From Cohnella lubricantis (GTDB lineage Bacteria; Bacillota; Bacilli; Paenibacillales; Paenibacillaceae): a DNA stretch of 64,000 bases. How positions within the stretch are numbered: position 1 is the stretch's first letter; every line of letters begins with the position of its first letter. A model generated the notes under the pieces. It worked only from the letters and a program-made list of their open reading frames with translations, did not search any database and had not been told where the DNA came from. This document shows, piece by piece, positions 1 through 9,220 of the stretch. Location of the stretch: NCBI RefSeq assembly GCF_014212015.1, contig NZ_JACJVN010000028.1, positions 104,704 to 168,703 of the forward strand, written 5' to 3'. A program made the position numbers and the translations under genes.

Positions 1-47
1 AAGCGCCGGGACGCGGCTTTATTGCTTGAGAGCAGGATGCGATTAGA

Positions 48-1784
48 TTAGTCCTCGATCGTAGACAAGTCGCCGGCCGGCAGGTTCAGCTCCCATGCTT
101 TGAGCACCCGCCGCATGATCTTGCCGCTGCGGGTCTTCGGAAGCTTGTCGCGGAATTCGATCTCGCGCGGCGCGGCATGCGCGGACAAGCCGAGCTTCAC
201 GAATTGGGCGATGTCTGCCTTCAATTCATCGGACGGCGTGAAGCCTTCGCGCAGCGAGATGAACGCTTTGATAATCTCTCCGCGCAGCGGGTCGGGCTTG
301 CCGATCACGCCGGCTTCCGCTACAGCCGGATGCTCGACCAGCTTGCTCTCGACCTCGAACGGTCCGACGCGTTCGCCGGACGTATTAATGACGTCGTCGA
401 TCCGTCCTTGGAACCAGAAGTAACCTTCCTCGTCCATATACGCCGAGTCGCCGGAGACGTACCAGCCCGGAATCCGGAAGTATTCCTCGTACTTCGCCGG
501 GTTGTTCCAAATCTTGCGCATCATGGACGGCCATGGCGTGCGAATCGCCAAGTTGCCCATTCGGTAAGGCGGCAGCTCGTTGCCTTGATCGTCGATGATG
601 GCGGCTCGGATGCCCGGCACAGGCTTGCCCATCGATCCAGGCTTAATCTCCATGCTCGGATAGTTGCAGATGAGCTGCCCGCCCGTCTCCGTCATCCACC
701 AGGTATCGTGAATGCGCTTGCCGTATACCTTCACTCCCCACCGCACGACCTCCGGATTGAGCGGCTCGCCGACGCTGAGCACATGTCGAACGCTCGACAG
801 GTCATAAGGCTTCACCGCTTCGTCCCCGGCGCCCATCAGCATGCGGAATGCCGTCGGCGCGCTGTACCAGACGGTGACTTTGTACTTCTGCAGCGTCTCG
901 TACCAATCCTGGGGACTGAAGCGCCCGCCGCGAATCACGTTGGTGACGCCGTTAAGCCATGGAGCGAACACCCCGTAGGAAGTTCCCGTCACCCAGCCAG
1001 GATCGGCGGTGCACCAGTAGACATCGCCTTCCCGCAGATCCAGCACGACGCGTCCGGTATAGTAGTGATGAATCATCGCGTTCTGAACGTGATAGACGCC
1101 CTTCGGCTTGCCGGTTGAACCGGACGTATAATGAAGAATGAGTCCGTCCTCCCGGTCCAGCCATTCGATCTTCGTCTCTTCGGAGGCGCTCTCGATTGCT
1201 TTCTTGTAATCGACGATGCCGTTGCCTTCGGCCACCTCGTCGCCGTAGACGATCAGATGCTTCAGCTCCGGGAGCTGATCTCTGTCGATCCGAGGGAGCA
1301 GCGCCGGGGTCGTCACGATGGCGACGGCTCCGCTGTCCTGCAGCCGATCCCTGACCGCCGTCTCCATGAACGCTTCGAACAGCGGGCCGACGACGGCGCC
1401 TACCTTCAACGCGCCCAGCAAGCCGACATACAATTCAGGCGTTCGAGGCATGAAAATAAAGACGCGGTCTCCCTTGCCGATTCCCAGTCCGCGCAATACG
1501 TTGGCGAACCGGTTGGACGCTTGGGACAGGTCCGCGTAGGTGTAGCTCTCGTCGCGCACACTGTCGCTGTAGTGCAAGGCAATGACTTCTCCTTTGCCGT
1601 TCTCGACGTGCCGATCGATTGCCTCATAGGCCATGTTGACCTTGCCCGTCGCCGCCCAAGAGAAATGCGATTCAATGTCTTCCAGGCGGAAATTCTTCAC
1701 CGCTTCTTCGTATGAACCAAGATTAGAAGCAGAAGCCGTTACCGCCAGCTTCTCATCGTGCTGCAGCGTCATTCCCATCACCAT
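48..1784 (-). CDS. acsA: acetyl-CoA synthetase (AMP-forming)
   Basis: Cytosolic enzyme that activates acetate with ATP and CoA through acetyl-AMP, feeding the TCA and glyoxylate routes. The 578-residue protein has the ANL adenylation signature HYTSGSTGKPKG (about residue 215), a GERVGPFEVES hinge region and the C-terminal PKTRSGKIMRR motif. The lysine in SGK (about residue 555) corresponds to the residue that AcuA-type acetyltransferases modify. The acetyltransferase gene acuA starts divergently about 200 bp away, followed by the deacetylase acuC, so the on/off switch for this enzyme is encoded next door. Three in-frame ATGs (1784, 1778, 1772) lie close together; none has a strong SD, and the 1772 start (MTLQHDEK) matches relatives about as well. 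A cre-like site lies between promoter and gene. Function is very secure. Confidence 0.95.
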   Translation of the reverse strand: MVMGMTLQHDEKLAVTASASNLGSYEEAVKNFRLEDIESHFSWAATGKVNMAYEAIDRHVENGKGEVIALHYSDSVRDESYTYADLSQASNRFANVLRGLGIGKGDRVFIFMPRTPELYVGLLGALKVGAVVGPLFEAFMETAVRDRLQDSGAVAIVTTPALLPRIDRDQLPELKHLIVYGDEVAEGNGIVDYKKAIESASEETKIEWLDREDGLILHYTSGSTGKPKGVYHVQNAMIHHYYTGRVVLDLREGDVYWCTADPGWVTGTSYGVFAPWLNGVTNVIRGGRFSPQDWYETLQKYKVTVWYSAPTAFRMLMGAGDEAVKPYDLSSVRHVLSVGEPLNPEVVRWGVKVYGKRIHDTWWMTETGGQLICNYPSMEIKPGSMGKPVPGIRAAIIDDQGNELPPYRMGNLAIRTPWPSMMRKIWNNPAKYEEYFRIPGWYVSGDSAYMDEEGYFWFQGRIDDVINTSGERVGPFEVESKLVEHPAVAEAGVIGKPDPLRGEIIKAFISLREGFTPSDELKADIAQFVKLGLSAHAAPREIEFRDKLPKTRSGKIMRRVLKAWELNLPAGDLSTIED

Positions 1785-1822
1785 CCCGTATAGTTACGTG
1801 AATCGCTCCGAATAATCAATTA

Positions 1823-1837
1823 AGTATGCGCTTACAA
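1823..1837 (-). promoter_or_regulatory. predicted CcpA binding site (cre) upstream of acsA
   Basis: Read on the minus strand the site is TTGTAAGCGCATACT, which fits every defined position of the Bacillus cre consensus WTGNAANCGNWNNCW. It lies about 40-50 bp upstream of the acsA start and downstream of the predicted acsA minus 10 box, where bound CcpA would block transcription. ccpA itself is encoded about 6 kb away in this window. Catabolite control of acsA/acuABC by CcpA is known in Bacillus subtilis; its conservation here is inferred from the match. Confidence 0.7.
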
Positions 1838-1865
1838 CCGGCGAATCGGAGGATGTTACCATTAT

Positions 1866-1895
1866 ATTATAGCACAGGCATGCGCGATTGGTCAT
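1866..1895 (-). promoter_or_regulatory. candidate sigma-A promoter of acsA
   Basis: The minus strand carries TATAAT (1866-1871) with an imperfect minus 35 box ATGACC (1890-1895) 18 bp upstream. It would start transcription about 75 bp before acsA. A second overlapping TATAAT at 1861-1866 leaves the exact start uncertain. Confidence 0.45.
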
Positions 1896-1954
1896 TCCGG
1901 AAGGCGGACATTATCCTCCACGAAGGGACAATATCGCCGAAGCGGCAATTGGTG

Positions 1955-1960
1955 TATAAT
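1955..1960 (+). promoter_or_regulatory. candidate minus 10 box of acuA
   Basis: A perfect TATAAT lies 26 bp before the acuA start, directly preceded by TG. No good minus 35 box is visible at the usual distance, so an activator or weak promoter is possible. Confidence 0.4.
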
Positions 1961-1986
1961 GACAGCAGCCAAAGGAGAGATCGGAA

Positions 1987-2619
1987 ATGGAGCATCTGAA
2001 GCGATATAAGCGCCGCGTCCGGCCAGGCAAAGCGGGGCCGATCGCCGTTGAAGGGCCTATTCCGCCGGAGCAGTTGCTGCGGTATCGCATGCATCCGTCA
2101 CTGGACGCCTTCAGGCGGCCGGCCGAACAGCATGCGGCGCTCGTCGAGATTGCCGGGCTGCCCGAAGGGAGAATTATCGCCGCTCTCGACGAAGACGTCA
2201 TCGTCGGATACGTCACCTTCCACTATCCGGACGAGCTGGAACGCTGGTCCGAAGGCGGAATGGACGATCTGATCGAGCTTGGCGCGATCGAAGTCGCCGA
2301 CGATTACCGCGGCTTAGGCCTCGGCAAAGCGCTGATTATTACCGCTTTCGAAGACGGCCAGCTCGACAACGCCATCGTCTATACGACGGAATATTATTGG
2401 CATTGGGACCTGGAAGGCAGCGGCTTAACCGTCTGGCAATACCGGGAGATGATGGAGAAGCTCATGAAGTCCGTCGGCATGGTCTGGTTCGCGACGGACG
2501 ACCCGGAGATCTGCGCGCATCCGGCGAATTGCCTTATGGTTCGGATCGGCAAGGACGTTCCGCTCGCTTCAGCGGAGCAATTCGACCGCGTTCGCTTCCG
2601 GCAGCGGTTCATGTATTGA
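1987..2619 (+). CDS. acuA: AcuA-like GNAT protein acetyltransferase
   Basis: The 210-residue protein has the same length as Bacillus AcuA, the GNAT enzyme that acetylates and inactivates acetyl-CoA synthetase using acetyl-CoA. The acetyl-CoA binding loop is visible as DDYRGLGLGKAL (around residues 101-112) after a beta strand ending in IEVA. The start ATG is preceded by AAAGGAGAG at good spacing. It lies divergent to acsA and 46 bp upstream of acuC, and the three together form the reversible acetylation circuit for acetate activation. The Bacillus operon also contains acuB (CBS/ACT domains) between acuA and acuC; it is absent here. Annotation is secure from synteny plus sequence. Confidence 0.9.
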   Translation: MEHLKRYKRRVRPGKAGPIAVEGPIPPEQLLRYRMHPSLDAFRRPAEQHAALVEIAGLPEGRIIAALDEDVIVGYVTFHYPDELERWSEGGMDDLIELGAIEVADDYRGLGLGKALIITAFEDGQLDNAIVYTTEYYWHWDLEGSGLTVWQYREMMEKLMKSVGMVWFATDDPEICAHPANCLMVRIGKDVPLASAEQFDRVRFRQRFMY

Positions 2620-2665
2620 TAGAGTGTAGTAGAATTCGATCGCTTAGCGAAAGGAAGAGATTGCG

Positions 2666-3865
2666 TTGACTTCATCTGCCTCCGCTCCCGTGTGGATCGA
2701 TAACGCCGCATCGAAGCGGTACCGCTTCCATGACGATCATCCGTTCCATCCGATTCGCCTGCAATTGACCGAAGATTTGCTCACCGCCTGCGACGCGCTG
2801 AAGCCTGAACAGATGATCCCGGCTTCCTCGAAATCTATCGAGAAGACCATTCGAAGAATACACCGCTCCGATTACTTGCAGATCGTCAAGGAGCTGAGCG
2901 CCGCCGCCCCGCCGAGAAGCGCAATCGAGCAGGCCGCCCGGTATGGCTTCGAGACAGACGGCGACACGCCGTATTTCCCGGGCATGCATGAGGCGGCGGC
3001 AGCCGTTGTCGGCGGCTCTCTCGCCGCCGCGGAAGCCGTCATGTCCGGCCGCGCGCCGCACGCCCTTCATCTCGGCGGCGGGCTTCACCATGCTTTTCCC
3101 GACAGGAGCTCGGGCTTCTGCATCTACAACGACGCTGCGGCAGCGATCTCTTGGATTCAAGAGCGCTACGGCGCCAAAGTGCTCTACATCGATACGGACG
3201 TTCACCATGGGGACGGCGTGCAGTGGTGCTTCTACTCCGATCCGGACGTGTTCACGTTCTCGATCCATGAGACGGGCAAATTCCTGTTCCCCGGAACCGG
3301 CTTCGCGAACGAGCGCGGCGTCAGCTCGGGGTACGGCACCTGCCTGAACGTTCCGGTAGAGCCTTATACCGAAGACGAATCGTGGCTGGACTGCTTCTCG
3401 GAATCGTTGTCGCTGCTCATGCGGTCGTTCAAGCCCGACGTCATCGTCAGTCAGCACGGCTGCGACGCCCATGCGTTCGACCCGCTCGCGCACATTCACT
3501 GCAGCATGCGCATCTATCGGGAGATGCCGAAGCGGATTCACCGACTCGCGCATGAATGGACCGGCGGCCGCTGGATCGCGCTCGGCGGCGGCGGCTATGA
3601 CCATTGGAACGTCGTTCCGCGCGCATGGGGGCTCCTGTGGCTGGAGATGAGCGATCACCCGCTGCTTCGAACCATCGATGCGGCCGCGGACGGAGGCCAG
3701 CTACCGCCGGATTGGGCGGCGCGAGTCGCCTCCGACCGACGGCCGGCTGAGCTTCCTCGCACCTGGCTTGACGATCCCGCCGCTTGGACGCCGATGCCCC
3801 GCCGTTCGGAGATTGCGGCGAGGAATCGCGAAGTGCTGGAGATCGCGCTTCAGCATCTTGGATAA
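2666..3865 (+). CDS. acuC: AcuC-like protein deacetylase
   Basis: Class I histone-deacetylase-fold Zn hydrolase of 399 residues, expected to remove the acetyl group that AcuA places on AcsA and so reactivate it. Visible active-site elements are HLGGGLHHAF (tandem histidines 141-142), DTDVHHGDG (Zn ligands D178 and H180), SQHGCDAH, and the late glycine-rich LGGGGYDHW loop. The start is TTG 2666, chosen because AAGGAAGAGA lies just upstream and the N-terminus (about 8 residues before the fold) is short. It follows acuA by 46 bp with no terminator, so they are likely cotranscribed. A rho-type hairpin follows at 3959. The name comes from the family and the neighbouring acsA and acuA. Confidence 0.9.
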   Translation: MTSSASAPVWIDNAASKRYRFHDDHPFHPIRLQLTEDLLTACDALKPEQMIPASSKSIEKTIRRIHRSDYLQIVKELSAAAPPRSAIEQAARYGFETDGDTPYFPGMHEAAAAVVGGSLAAAEAVMSGRAPHALHLGGGLHHAFPDRSSGFCIYNDAAAAISWIQERYGAKVLYIDTDVHHGDGVQWCFYSDPDVFTFSIHETGKFLFPGTGFANERGVSSGYGTCLNVPVEPYTEDESWLDCFSESLSLLMRSFKPDVIVSQHGCDAHAFDPLAHIHCSMRIYREMPKRIHRLAHEWTGGRWIALGGGGYDHWNVVPRAWGLLWLEMSDHPLLRTIDAAADGGQLPPDWAARVASDRRPAELPRTWLDDPAAWTPMPRRSEIAARNREVLEIALQHLG

Positions 3866-3958
3866 GGCGATAGAGCCGCCGGCTCCGGTTCATTCCCGCT
3901 GCGACAGATGTCGATTTGCTGGCGGTTCTGCCATGATTCTATATGTTCAAACGCAAAT

Positions 3959-3989
3959 GGCGCCCAATCGGTCTTCCCGATTGGGCGCC
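3959..3989. terminator. stem-loop between acuC and the xylosidase gene
   Basis: A perfect 13-bp inverted repeat (GGCGCCCAATCGG with a 5-nt loop) lies between two converging genes. The T-tract is weak on the plus side (TTCTCT), so it is best read as a bidirectional terminator. Confidence 0.65.
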
Positions 3990-4004
3990 TTCTCTAGCGC
4001 TTCT

Positions 4005-6161
4005 TTAACGCTGCGGCAATATTTGGGCCGCGCCGGTCTCCTGCAGCCACAGGATGCTGGTCACCCCGCGCGGATAGTATTTGCTGCCGGTAATCTCGCC
4101 TGCGATAATCTGATCGCTCCAGCTCCAGAACGACAGCTCCGGATGCGTCAGCCAATCCACATGCGCCGCATCCGCCGCCATACCCTTCTCGTCCCACGGC
4201 AGACCAAGAATCTCGCGGGCGATGAACTGGCACAGGTAGATCTTGCTGAGCCAGGAGTTGTCGCTCGTCGAGGACAGCTTCCAGCCTCCGTCCGCGAATA
4301 AGCATACGCCAGGCACCAGCACCGTGTCGAGGTGCTTCTTGAGCGCTTGGATATACCCGCCGAAGCGGCCGTTCGGATCAAGCGCCTCTTCGCAACCAGT
4401 GAAGTAAGGGAACACAAGTCCTTCGATCGCCGGTATAATACGCGAGTCGTTGCCGTTCTCGAGCACCGCAGGAATATAGCCTTCAGGCTTCAAGTGGCTG
4501 GCGAGCGTCGATGCGCAGCGTTCCGCCTGAACGCCTGCCGTATTCGCCAGGTCCCCCATCCCGCGCAAGCGGAACATCCGCTCGAGCGCCACATAAGCAG
4601 CCCAGCACTTGCCGGCCATATAGATGTTATTGCGAGCTTGACCGAGCGAAGCGTCCAAGCTGTCGTACGTCGTTATCTCCGAGCCGCCCATCACACGCGT
4701 GCTGTCGAGGCTCATCAAGCCATTGCGCTGCGCCGGATCCGGATGGTCTCGGTTCAGCATGCTCTCCAAGCAATCGACAAACACCTGCCGGCGCCGTTCG
4801 AACCATTCCTCATCCCTTGTCCCGTGCACATATACGGTGGCGCAAAGCACCCAATTGACAAGCTGCTCGTGCGTCATGTGCGAGAAGCAGTCGTGCAAGC
4901 CATACATCTCATAGGAGGAGTAGTGCTTGCGGGACATCACGTTCGCGACCCCCATATCGTGCGTGAACGAGATGCCGCCCGGATATTCCGTCTCGTCGCC
5001 AGGGAAGCGGACATTGTCGCGATATGAGTAGCGGTCTACGAACAGGTCCAGCGCATTCCTCACGACCCACGGATTCATGTGCATCTCGAAATACAGATGG
5101 TCGACCGTTAAGTCGAACGTGTTCATCATGCGATATTCGCCTTCGTTGACGATCCACACCGGCTTGCCGTCCGCTTCCATCAGCTGTGTCGAACCGTAAT
5201 AGCTGCGAATCGAATGGAAGAGCTGGAACTGCTGGTCCTCATTCAAGCCCTCGAGGCGCCAACGCGATTCCGCTGCTTCACAAGCGGCCTTGATATCGTC
5301 GAAGCGCTCCAGTGCGAATGAGGCCGCGGCCTCGATGTTCGGGAACAGCTTCGTGTAATAGTAAGACGAATCGATCCCTGTCGTCACCAGACCGCCGCGG
5401 TAGAAAGCAACCGCGTAACGGTACGTAGCCTTCTGCCCCGCCGGCGTATCCATCAGGACGACGCCCACGCCGCCCAGACCGAATGTCCAGTTCTCCTGCA
5501 GCTGCGTCGTCAGAATACGTTCCAGCGTGAAGCCGAGCGCCGAGCGCACGTCCGGCGCCGCCGTCGACGCAATCGCGGTTAAGCGGCCTTGCCCGACGCC
5601 GGCAAGCCGGTTGTCGGTCGTCTCTTCCAAGCGGCGCATGCTTGCATACGGATCGTCGCCTTTGTAACCGAAGAAGGCGCGACGCGGCGCCAAGCCCTTC
5701 GTGTTGTCGATCGTCACTTCGACAAGAACAGCCGGCACGAGCGCGAGCCTCAGCTCGTCCTCGCTGGCAGTCTCCGGGTTCGGGATCGAAGGCGCTTGTG
5801 AGTATACTTTGAATGTCATATCCCCGGCGCTCCATGTGTCTGTCGTCAAGCGGAACTCGCGCGATACGGCGCTCTTGTCGAGCGCGACGACCGCGCCTGC
5901 ACCCAGCCCCTGCGCCGCCTCCGAAGCGCCGATGCCGCCTACCGCGTAGCGTTTGCTCTCGTCCACGACGTCCTCGAAGAACGGCAAAGCGTCGTACGTC
6001 CCGCTTCCGTCATTTCGCTCCAAGCCGATATAGATCTTCTGTCCCGGAGGACGGCCGCGTTCAAGATCCAGCCCCCCATTCGCGCCAGGGTACCCCAGCG
6101 TAAAGCTGGAGAACGCTCCGATCGGGGCATGATGGGCATTAAACCAATTATTATTGGGCAT
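4005..6161 (-). CDS. GH52 beta-xylosidase
   Basis: Glycoside hydrolase family 52 enzyme, expected to release xylose from xylo-oligosaccharides with retention. The 718-residue length fits the family (about 700). The N-terminus WFNAHHAPIGAFSSFTLGYP resembles the characterised Geobacillus XynB2. The segment NEGEYRMMNTFDL puts the likely nucleophile at Glu340, and SEITTYDSLD the likely acid/base at Asp500; both keep the same offset of 5 from the XynB2 residues Glu335 and Asp495. No signal peptide is visible, so it acts in the cytosol on imported oligosaccharides. An AraC-type regulator is transcribed divergently 175 bp away and probably controls it. No xylan transporter is present in the window. 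Confidence 0.92.
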   Translation of the reverse strand: MPNNNWFNAHHAPIGAFSSFTLGYPGANGGLDLERGRPPGQKIYIGLERNDGSGTYDALPFFEDVVDESKRYAVGGIGASEAAQGLGAGAVVALDKSAVSREFRLTTDTWSAGDMTFKVYSQAPSIPNPETASEDELRLALVPAVLVEVTIDNTKGLAPRRAFFGYKGDDPYASMRRLEETTDNRLAGVGQGRLTAIASTAAPDVRSALGFTLERILTTQLQENWTFGLGGVGVVLMDTPAGQKATYRYAVAFYRGGLVTTGIDSSYYYTKLFPNIEAAASFALERFDDIKAACEAAESRWRLEGLNEDQQFQLFHSIRSYYGSTQLMEADGKPVWIVNEGEYRMMNTFDLTVDHLYFEMHMNPWVVRNALDLFVDRYSYRDNVRFPGDETEYPGGISFTHDMGVANVMSRKHYSSYEMYGLHDCFSHMTHEQLVNWVLCATVYVHGTRDEEWFERRRQVFVDCLESMLNRDHPDPAQRNGLMSLDSTRVMGGSEITTYDSLDASLGQARNNIYMAGKCWAAYVALERMFRLRGMGDLANTAGVQAERCASTLASHLKPEGYIPAVLENGNDSRIIPAIEGLVFPYFTGCEEALDPNGRFGGYIQALKKHLDTVLVPGVCLFADGGWKLSSTSDNSWLSKIYLCQFIAREILGLPWDEKGMAADAAHVDWLTHPELSFWSWSDQIIAGEITGSKYYPRGVTSILWLQETGAAQILPQR

Positions 6162-6336
6162 AGGAATTCCCCTCCAAGATCACATAATTTTATTAAGATG
6201 AATCATGTTCTATGCTATCGTAACCGCGCGGCGGCGGGCAGGGACATATCAGGTATAAAGTTGGACAAATCGGACTACAGCCAGAGAATATTGTATAATG
6301 GGTCCAGATGACGCGACATACGAAGGGTGAAGTAGC

Positions 6337-7239
6337 ATGGAAGACACCACGGGCCAAATGCTGTTGCAAGGAACGAAGGAACTGCATATCTTACCTGACA
6401 TTCGGACGACGTTCCAGCTGTTCGCCGCACATCTGCGCCGGGTTCAAACCCCGTGGTCGTACCCTTCCCATACCCATGCTATGTTCGAGTTGAATGTAGT
6501 TACCGAAGGGATGCAGCGCTTCACGAGGGAAGGCGCCGTCTACGAGCAGCAGCCCGGCGACATCTTCCTCGTCCGCCCGGCAGAGCTTCACGAGTGCGTC
6601 TCGGACGGGCAAGGAACGATGTCTTACTTCTGCATGCACTTCCTCGTGGACGATCCTGTACTGCGCCGGACGCTGCTCGCGCTGGACCGCGGTCTATACC
6701 CGGCGGGTTCTCCCTTGGAGCTCCGCATCGGCCCTGCCGTCTCCCGCTTGATCGAGCTCGCCACAGTTACGAAGGCCGAGACCGCCGCAGACCGCATGAA
6801 GGCATTGTCCACCGTCTACAGCCTGCTGGCGGCTCTATCCGAAGCGGCGCCGGAGGACGGCGGCGGAAGCGGCGAGCGGCAGTCCGTCTCGCTTCAGGCA
6901 ACGCGGCTCGCCGAGTCGATCGCCCGCCGCATCGAGCTAGCTGTCACGAGCCGCGAGGCTGGCGTTGACAGCGAGGCGGCGATCGGGGATATTGCCCGCA
7001 TGCTCGGCTACAGCGCCGCTTATTGCAGGCGTGTCTTCCATGAGACCTACAGCATGTCGCCGCGCGCATTCCGCTCCGCCCTCATGCTTCGCGAGGCAAA
7101 GCTTCTATTGCTTGACCCCGACCTGACCATGGAGGGAATCGCCGCGCGCCTCGGCTACGAGGATGCTGCCACGTTCAGCAAGCAATTCCGCAGATGGACG
7201 GGCATGTCGCCGCGGGAATACCGTTCCATATCCCGTTAG
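6337..7239 (+). CDS. AraC-family transcriptional regulator
   Basis: A 300-residue two-domain activator. The N-terminal part (about 20-110) is a cupin-like sensing domain with HTHAMFELNVV and the pattern PGDIFLVRPAELHE. The C-terminal part (about 200-300) holds the two AraC helix-turn-helix motifs: IARMLGYSAAYCRRVF and IAARLGYEDAATFSKQF, ending in the family signature GMSPREYR. The start ATG has a GAAGGGTGAAG Shine-Dalgarno-like stretch. It sits back-to-back with the GH52 xylosidase, so a sugar-responsive activator of that gene is the natural inference; the ligand is unknown. A TATAAT at 6294-6299 may be its minus 10 box. A terminator follows at 7274. Confidence 0.88.
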   Translation: MEDTTGQMLLQGTKELHILPDIRTTFQLFAAHLRRVQTPWSYPSHTHAMFELNVVTEGMQRFTREGAVYEQQPGDIFLVRPAELHECVSDGQGTMSYFCMHFLVDDPVLRRTLLALDRGLYPAGSPLELRIGPAVSRLIELATVTKAETAADRMKALSTVYSLLAALSEAAPEDGGGSGERQSVSLQATRLAESIARRIELAVTSREAGVDSEAAIGDIARMLGYSAAYCRRVFHETYSMSPRAFRSALMLREAKLLLLDPDLTMEGIAARLGYEDAATFSKQFRRWTGMSPREYRSISR

Positions 7240-7273
7240 CCGCGAAGAGGCAGCCCGTATTCCTGATCAACAA

Positions 7274-7314
7274 GAACAGCGGTAACGGAGACCATGTCCC
7301 CGTTACCGCTGTTC
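7274..7314. terminator. stem-loop terminator between araC-type gene and mtnN
   Basis: A 15-bp perfect stem built from GAACAGCGGTAACGG and its complement, with an 11-nt loop, lies between converging genes. The flanking T content is modest, so it probably serves both directions. Confidence 0.65.
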
Positions 7315-7368
7315 TGTGTATGCTGCGCAAATTCAGCAGCGGGACGCTGCCATGCGCCCCTGCTTCAA

Positions 7369-8058
7369 TTATATCCGCTTCAGCATCTCGTGGACGATCG
7401 CATACGATCGGTTAGATGCTTCCACCGTAAATTCCGCGAAATTCACCGAAGCCGATCCGTTCGCCTTATCCGACATCGATCGGATAACAACGTATGGCAC
7501 CTGGTTCATCGCGCACGTCTGCGCAACGGCCGCCCCTTCCATCTCAGTGCAAGCCCCGCCGAACGTCTCGCGGAGCTGCTTCACGACTTCACGGTCGGCG
7601 ATGAATTGATCGCCTGAGAGTACCTTGCCCTTCCTGCAGCGTCCCGGCGCAGCCGTCTCGCCCGCTTCCGATGCGATCCGCACCAGCTCCGGGTCAGCCG
7701 GCCAGTCCGACACTTCCTGATAAGGAATGACGCCCTTCGGATAACCGAGCGGCGTCACATCCATATCGTGCTGCTGGCAGCTCGTCGAGATCACGATATC
7801 GCCGATCTCAAGCTCCGGGTCGAGCGCGCCTGCTACCCCGGTGAATAGCACTTTGTTCACGCTGAAGCGGTCGATCATCACTTGCGTATAGACGGCCGCA
7901 TTCACCTTGCCGACGCCGCACTTGCCTACGGTTACGTTCTTGCCGTGCAGCGATCCTGTATAATAACGCATGCCGGAACGCTCTACTTCAACAAAGTCCT
8001 GCAGCGCTGCGAGCAGCAGATCAACCTCTTCCTGCATCGCTCCGATAATGCCGATCAT
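7369..8058 (-). CDS. mtnN: 5'-methylthioadenosine/S-adenosylhomocysteine nucleosidase
   Basis: Hydrolyses MTA and SAH (and 5'-deoxyadenosine) to adenine plus the thioribose moiety, in methionine salvage and the activated methyl cycle. The 229 residues match the family length. The N-terminus MIGIIGAMQEEVDLLL contains the conserved active-site glutamate; CTEMEGAAVAQTC forms the substrate pocket, and SMSDKANGSASVNF contains the catalytic aspartate. It begins only 13 bp after the ccpA stop, so ccpA-mtnN are likely one transcript. A terminator lies beyond its 3' end at 7274-7314. Identification is secure. Confidence 0.95.
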   Translation of the reverse strand: MIGIIGAMQEEVDLLLAALQDFVEVERSGMRYYTGSLHGKNVTVGKCGVGKVNAAVYTQVMIDRFSVNKVLFTGVAGALDPELEIGDIVISTSCQQHDMDVTPLGYPKGVIPYQEVSDWPADPELVRIASEAGETAAPGRCRKGKVLSGDQFIADREVVKQLRETFGGACTEMEGAAVAQTCAMNQVPYVVIRSMSDKANGSASVNFAEFTVEASNRSYAIVHEMLKRI

Positions 8059-8071
8059 TCCATAACCTCCG

Positions 8072-9076
8072 TTAGACCGATGCTGCCGATTGGCGTATGA
8101 TCAGTTCGTGCGGGAGCACGACTTTAGATTGCTCTACCGATTCTTTCTTCATCAGCTTCGTCAGCAGGCGCATCGACACCGCACCGATGTCATACATCGG
8201 CTGAGCTACAGTGGTCAGTTGAGGACGAACCATAGACGCCATGCGGATGTTGTCGACACTGATGACCGAGATATCCTGTGGAACGCGAAGGCCCGCATCC
8301 TGAATGGCGTGAATCGCGCCGATCGCCATCTCATCCGTCGCCGCGAAGACGGCCGTCGGGCGCTCCGCTAGATCGAGGAAATATTGAGCGGCTTCCATGC
8401 CAGATTCGTATTTATAATTACCGATTCTGACCAGCTGCTCGTCCGCCGCGATGCCGGCTTCCTCCAACGCGCGCTTATAGCCTTGGTAACGCGCATAACC
8501 GTTGGCCGGATCCTGCAGCGTCCCGCTGATCATGCCGATCCGGCGATGGCCGTCGGCAATAAGACGGCTCACGGCATCGAATGCAGCCGCTTCGTGGTCG
8601 ATGTCCACCGAGGGCATCGTCCCCCTCTCGTCGGTCGTCGCGCACAGCACGATCGGCACATTCGACGAGCTGAACGCCTGCAGATGCTCTTCCGTCACCG
8701 CGCCGCCCATGAACAGCAAGCCATCTACTTGCTTCTCTAACAGCGTGTTGATGACGCGAATCTCCTTCTCCTTGCGCTTGTCTGCATTGCAGAGAATGAT
8801 ATTGTAATGGTACATGTTCGCGATGTCTTCAATGCCGCGGGCTACTTCGGCAAATATCGCGTTGGAAATGTCCGGAATGACGACGCCTACCGTCGTCGTC
8901 TTCTTGCTCGCCAAGCCGCGCGCGACGGCGTTCGGACGGTAGCCAAGCCGTTCGATCGCTTCATATACTTTCTTGCGGGTCTGAGGCTTCACGTTCGGAT
9001 TGTTGTTGACAACCCGCGATACCGTTGCCATTGATACGCCGGCTTCACGAGCCACATCATAAATAGTTACGGTCAC
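8072..9076 (-). CDS. ccpA: catabolite control protein A (LacI family)
   Basis: Global carbon regulator that binds cre sites together with Ser46-phosphorylated HPr. The N-terminus [20 protein letters not shown] is the LacI helix-turn-helix, followed by the hinge [20 protein letters not shown] and the periplasmic-binding-like core. GTG 9076 is chosen as start because the Bacillus protein begins MTVTIYD here and GGAG lies 8 nt upstream; an ATG 51 bp earlier would add an unrelated tail. The protein is then 334 residues, the normal length. ytxJ lies upstream and mtnN follows 13 bp downstream. A consensus cre site upstream of acsA is a likely local target. HPr and HPr kinase are not in this window. 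Confidence 0.93.
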   Translation of the reverse strand: MTVTIYDVAREAGVSMATVSRVVNNNPNVKPQTRKKVYEAIERLGYRPNAVARGLASKKTTTVGVVIPDISNAIFAEVARGIEDIANMYHYNIILCNADKRKEKEIRVINTLLEKQVDGLLFMGGAVTEEHLQAFSSSNVPIVLCATTDERGTMPSVDIDHEAAAFDAVSRLIADGHRRIGMISGTLQDPANGYARYQGYKRALEEAGIAADEQLVRIGNYKYESGMEAAQYFLDLAERPTAVFAATDEMAIGAIHAIQDAGLRVPQDISVISVDNIRMASMVRPQLTTVAQPMYDIGAVSMRLLTKLMKKESVEQSKVVLPHELIIRQSAASV

Positions 9077-9220
9077 GTCACTCGCTCCATTGTCATGAAC
9101 AACCTCGTCACATACCGGCTCGTCCATGGGATATTAAGGTAATGATACGATAAAAACGTTGTTTCCGCAATGATCGCGGAGACGGTCTTCCACTTCTTGG
9201 CCGCATTCGAGCGGCCTCCG

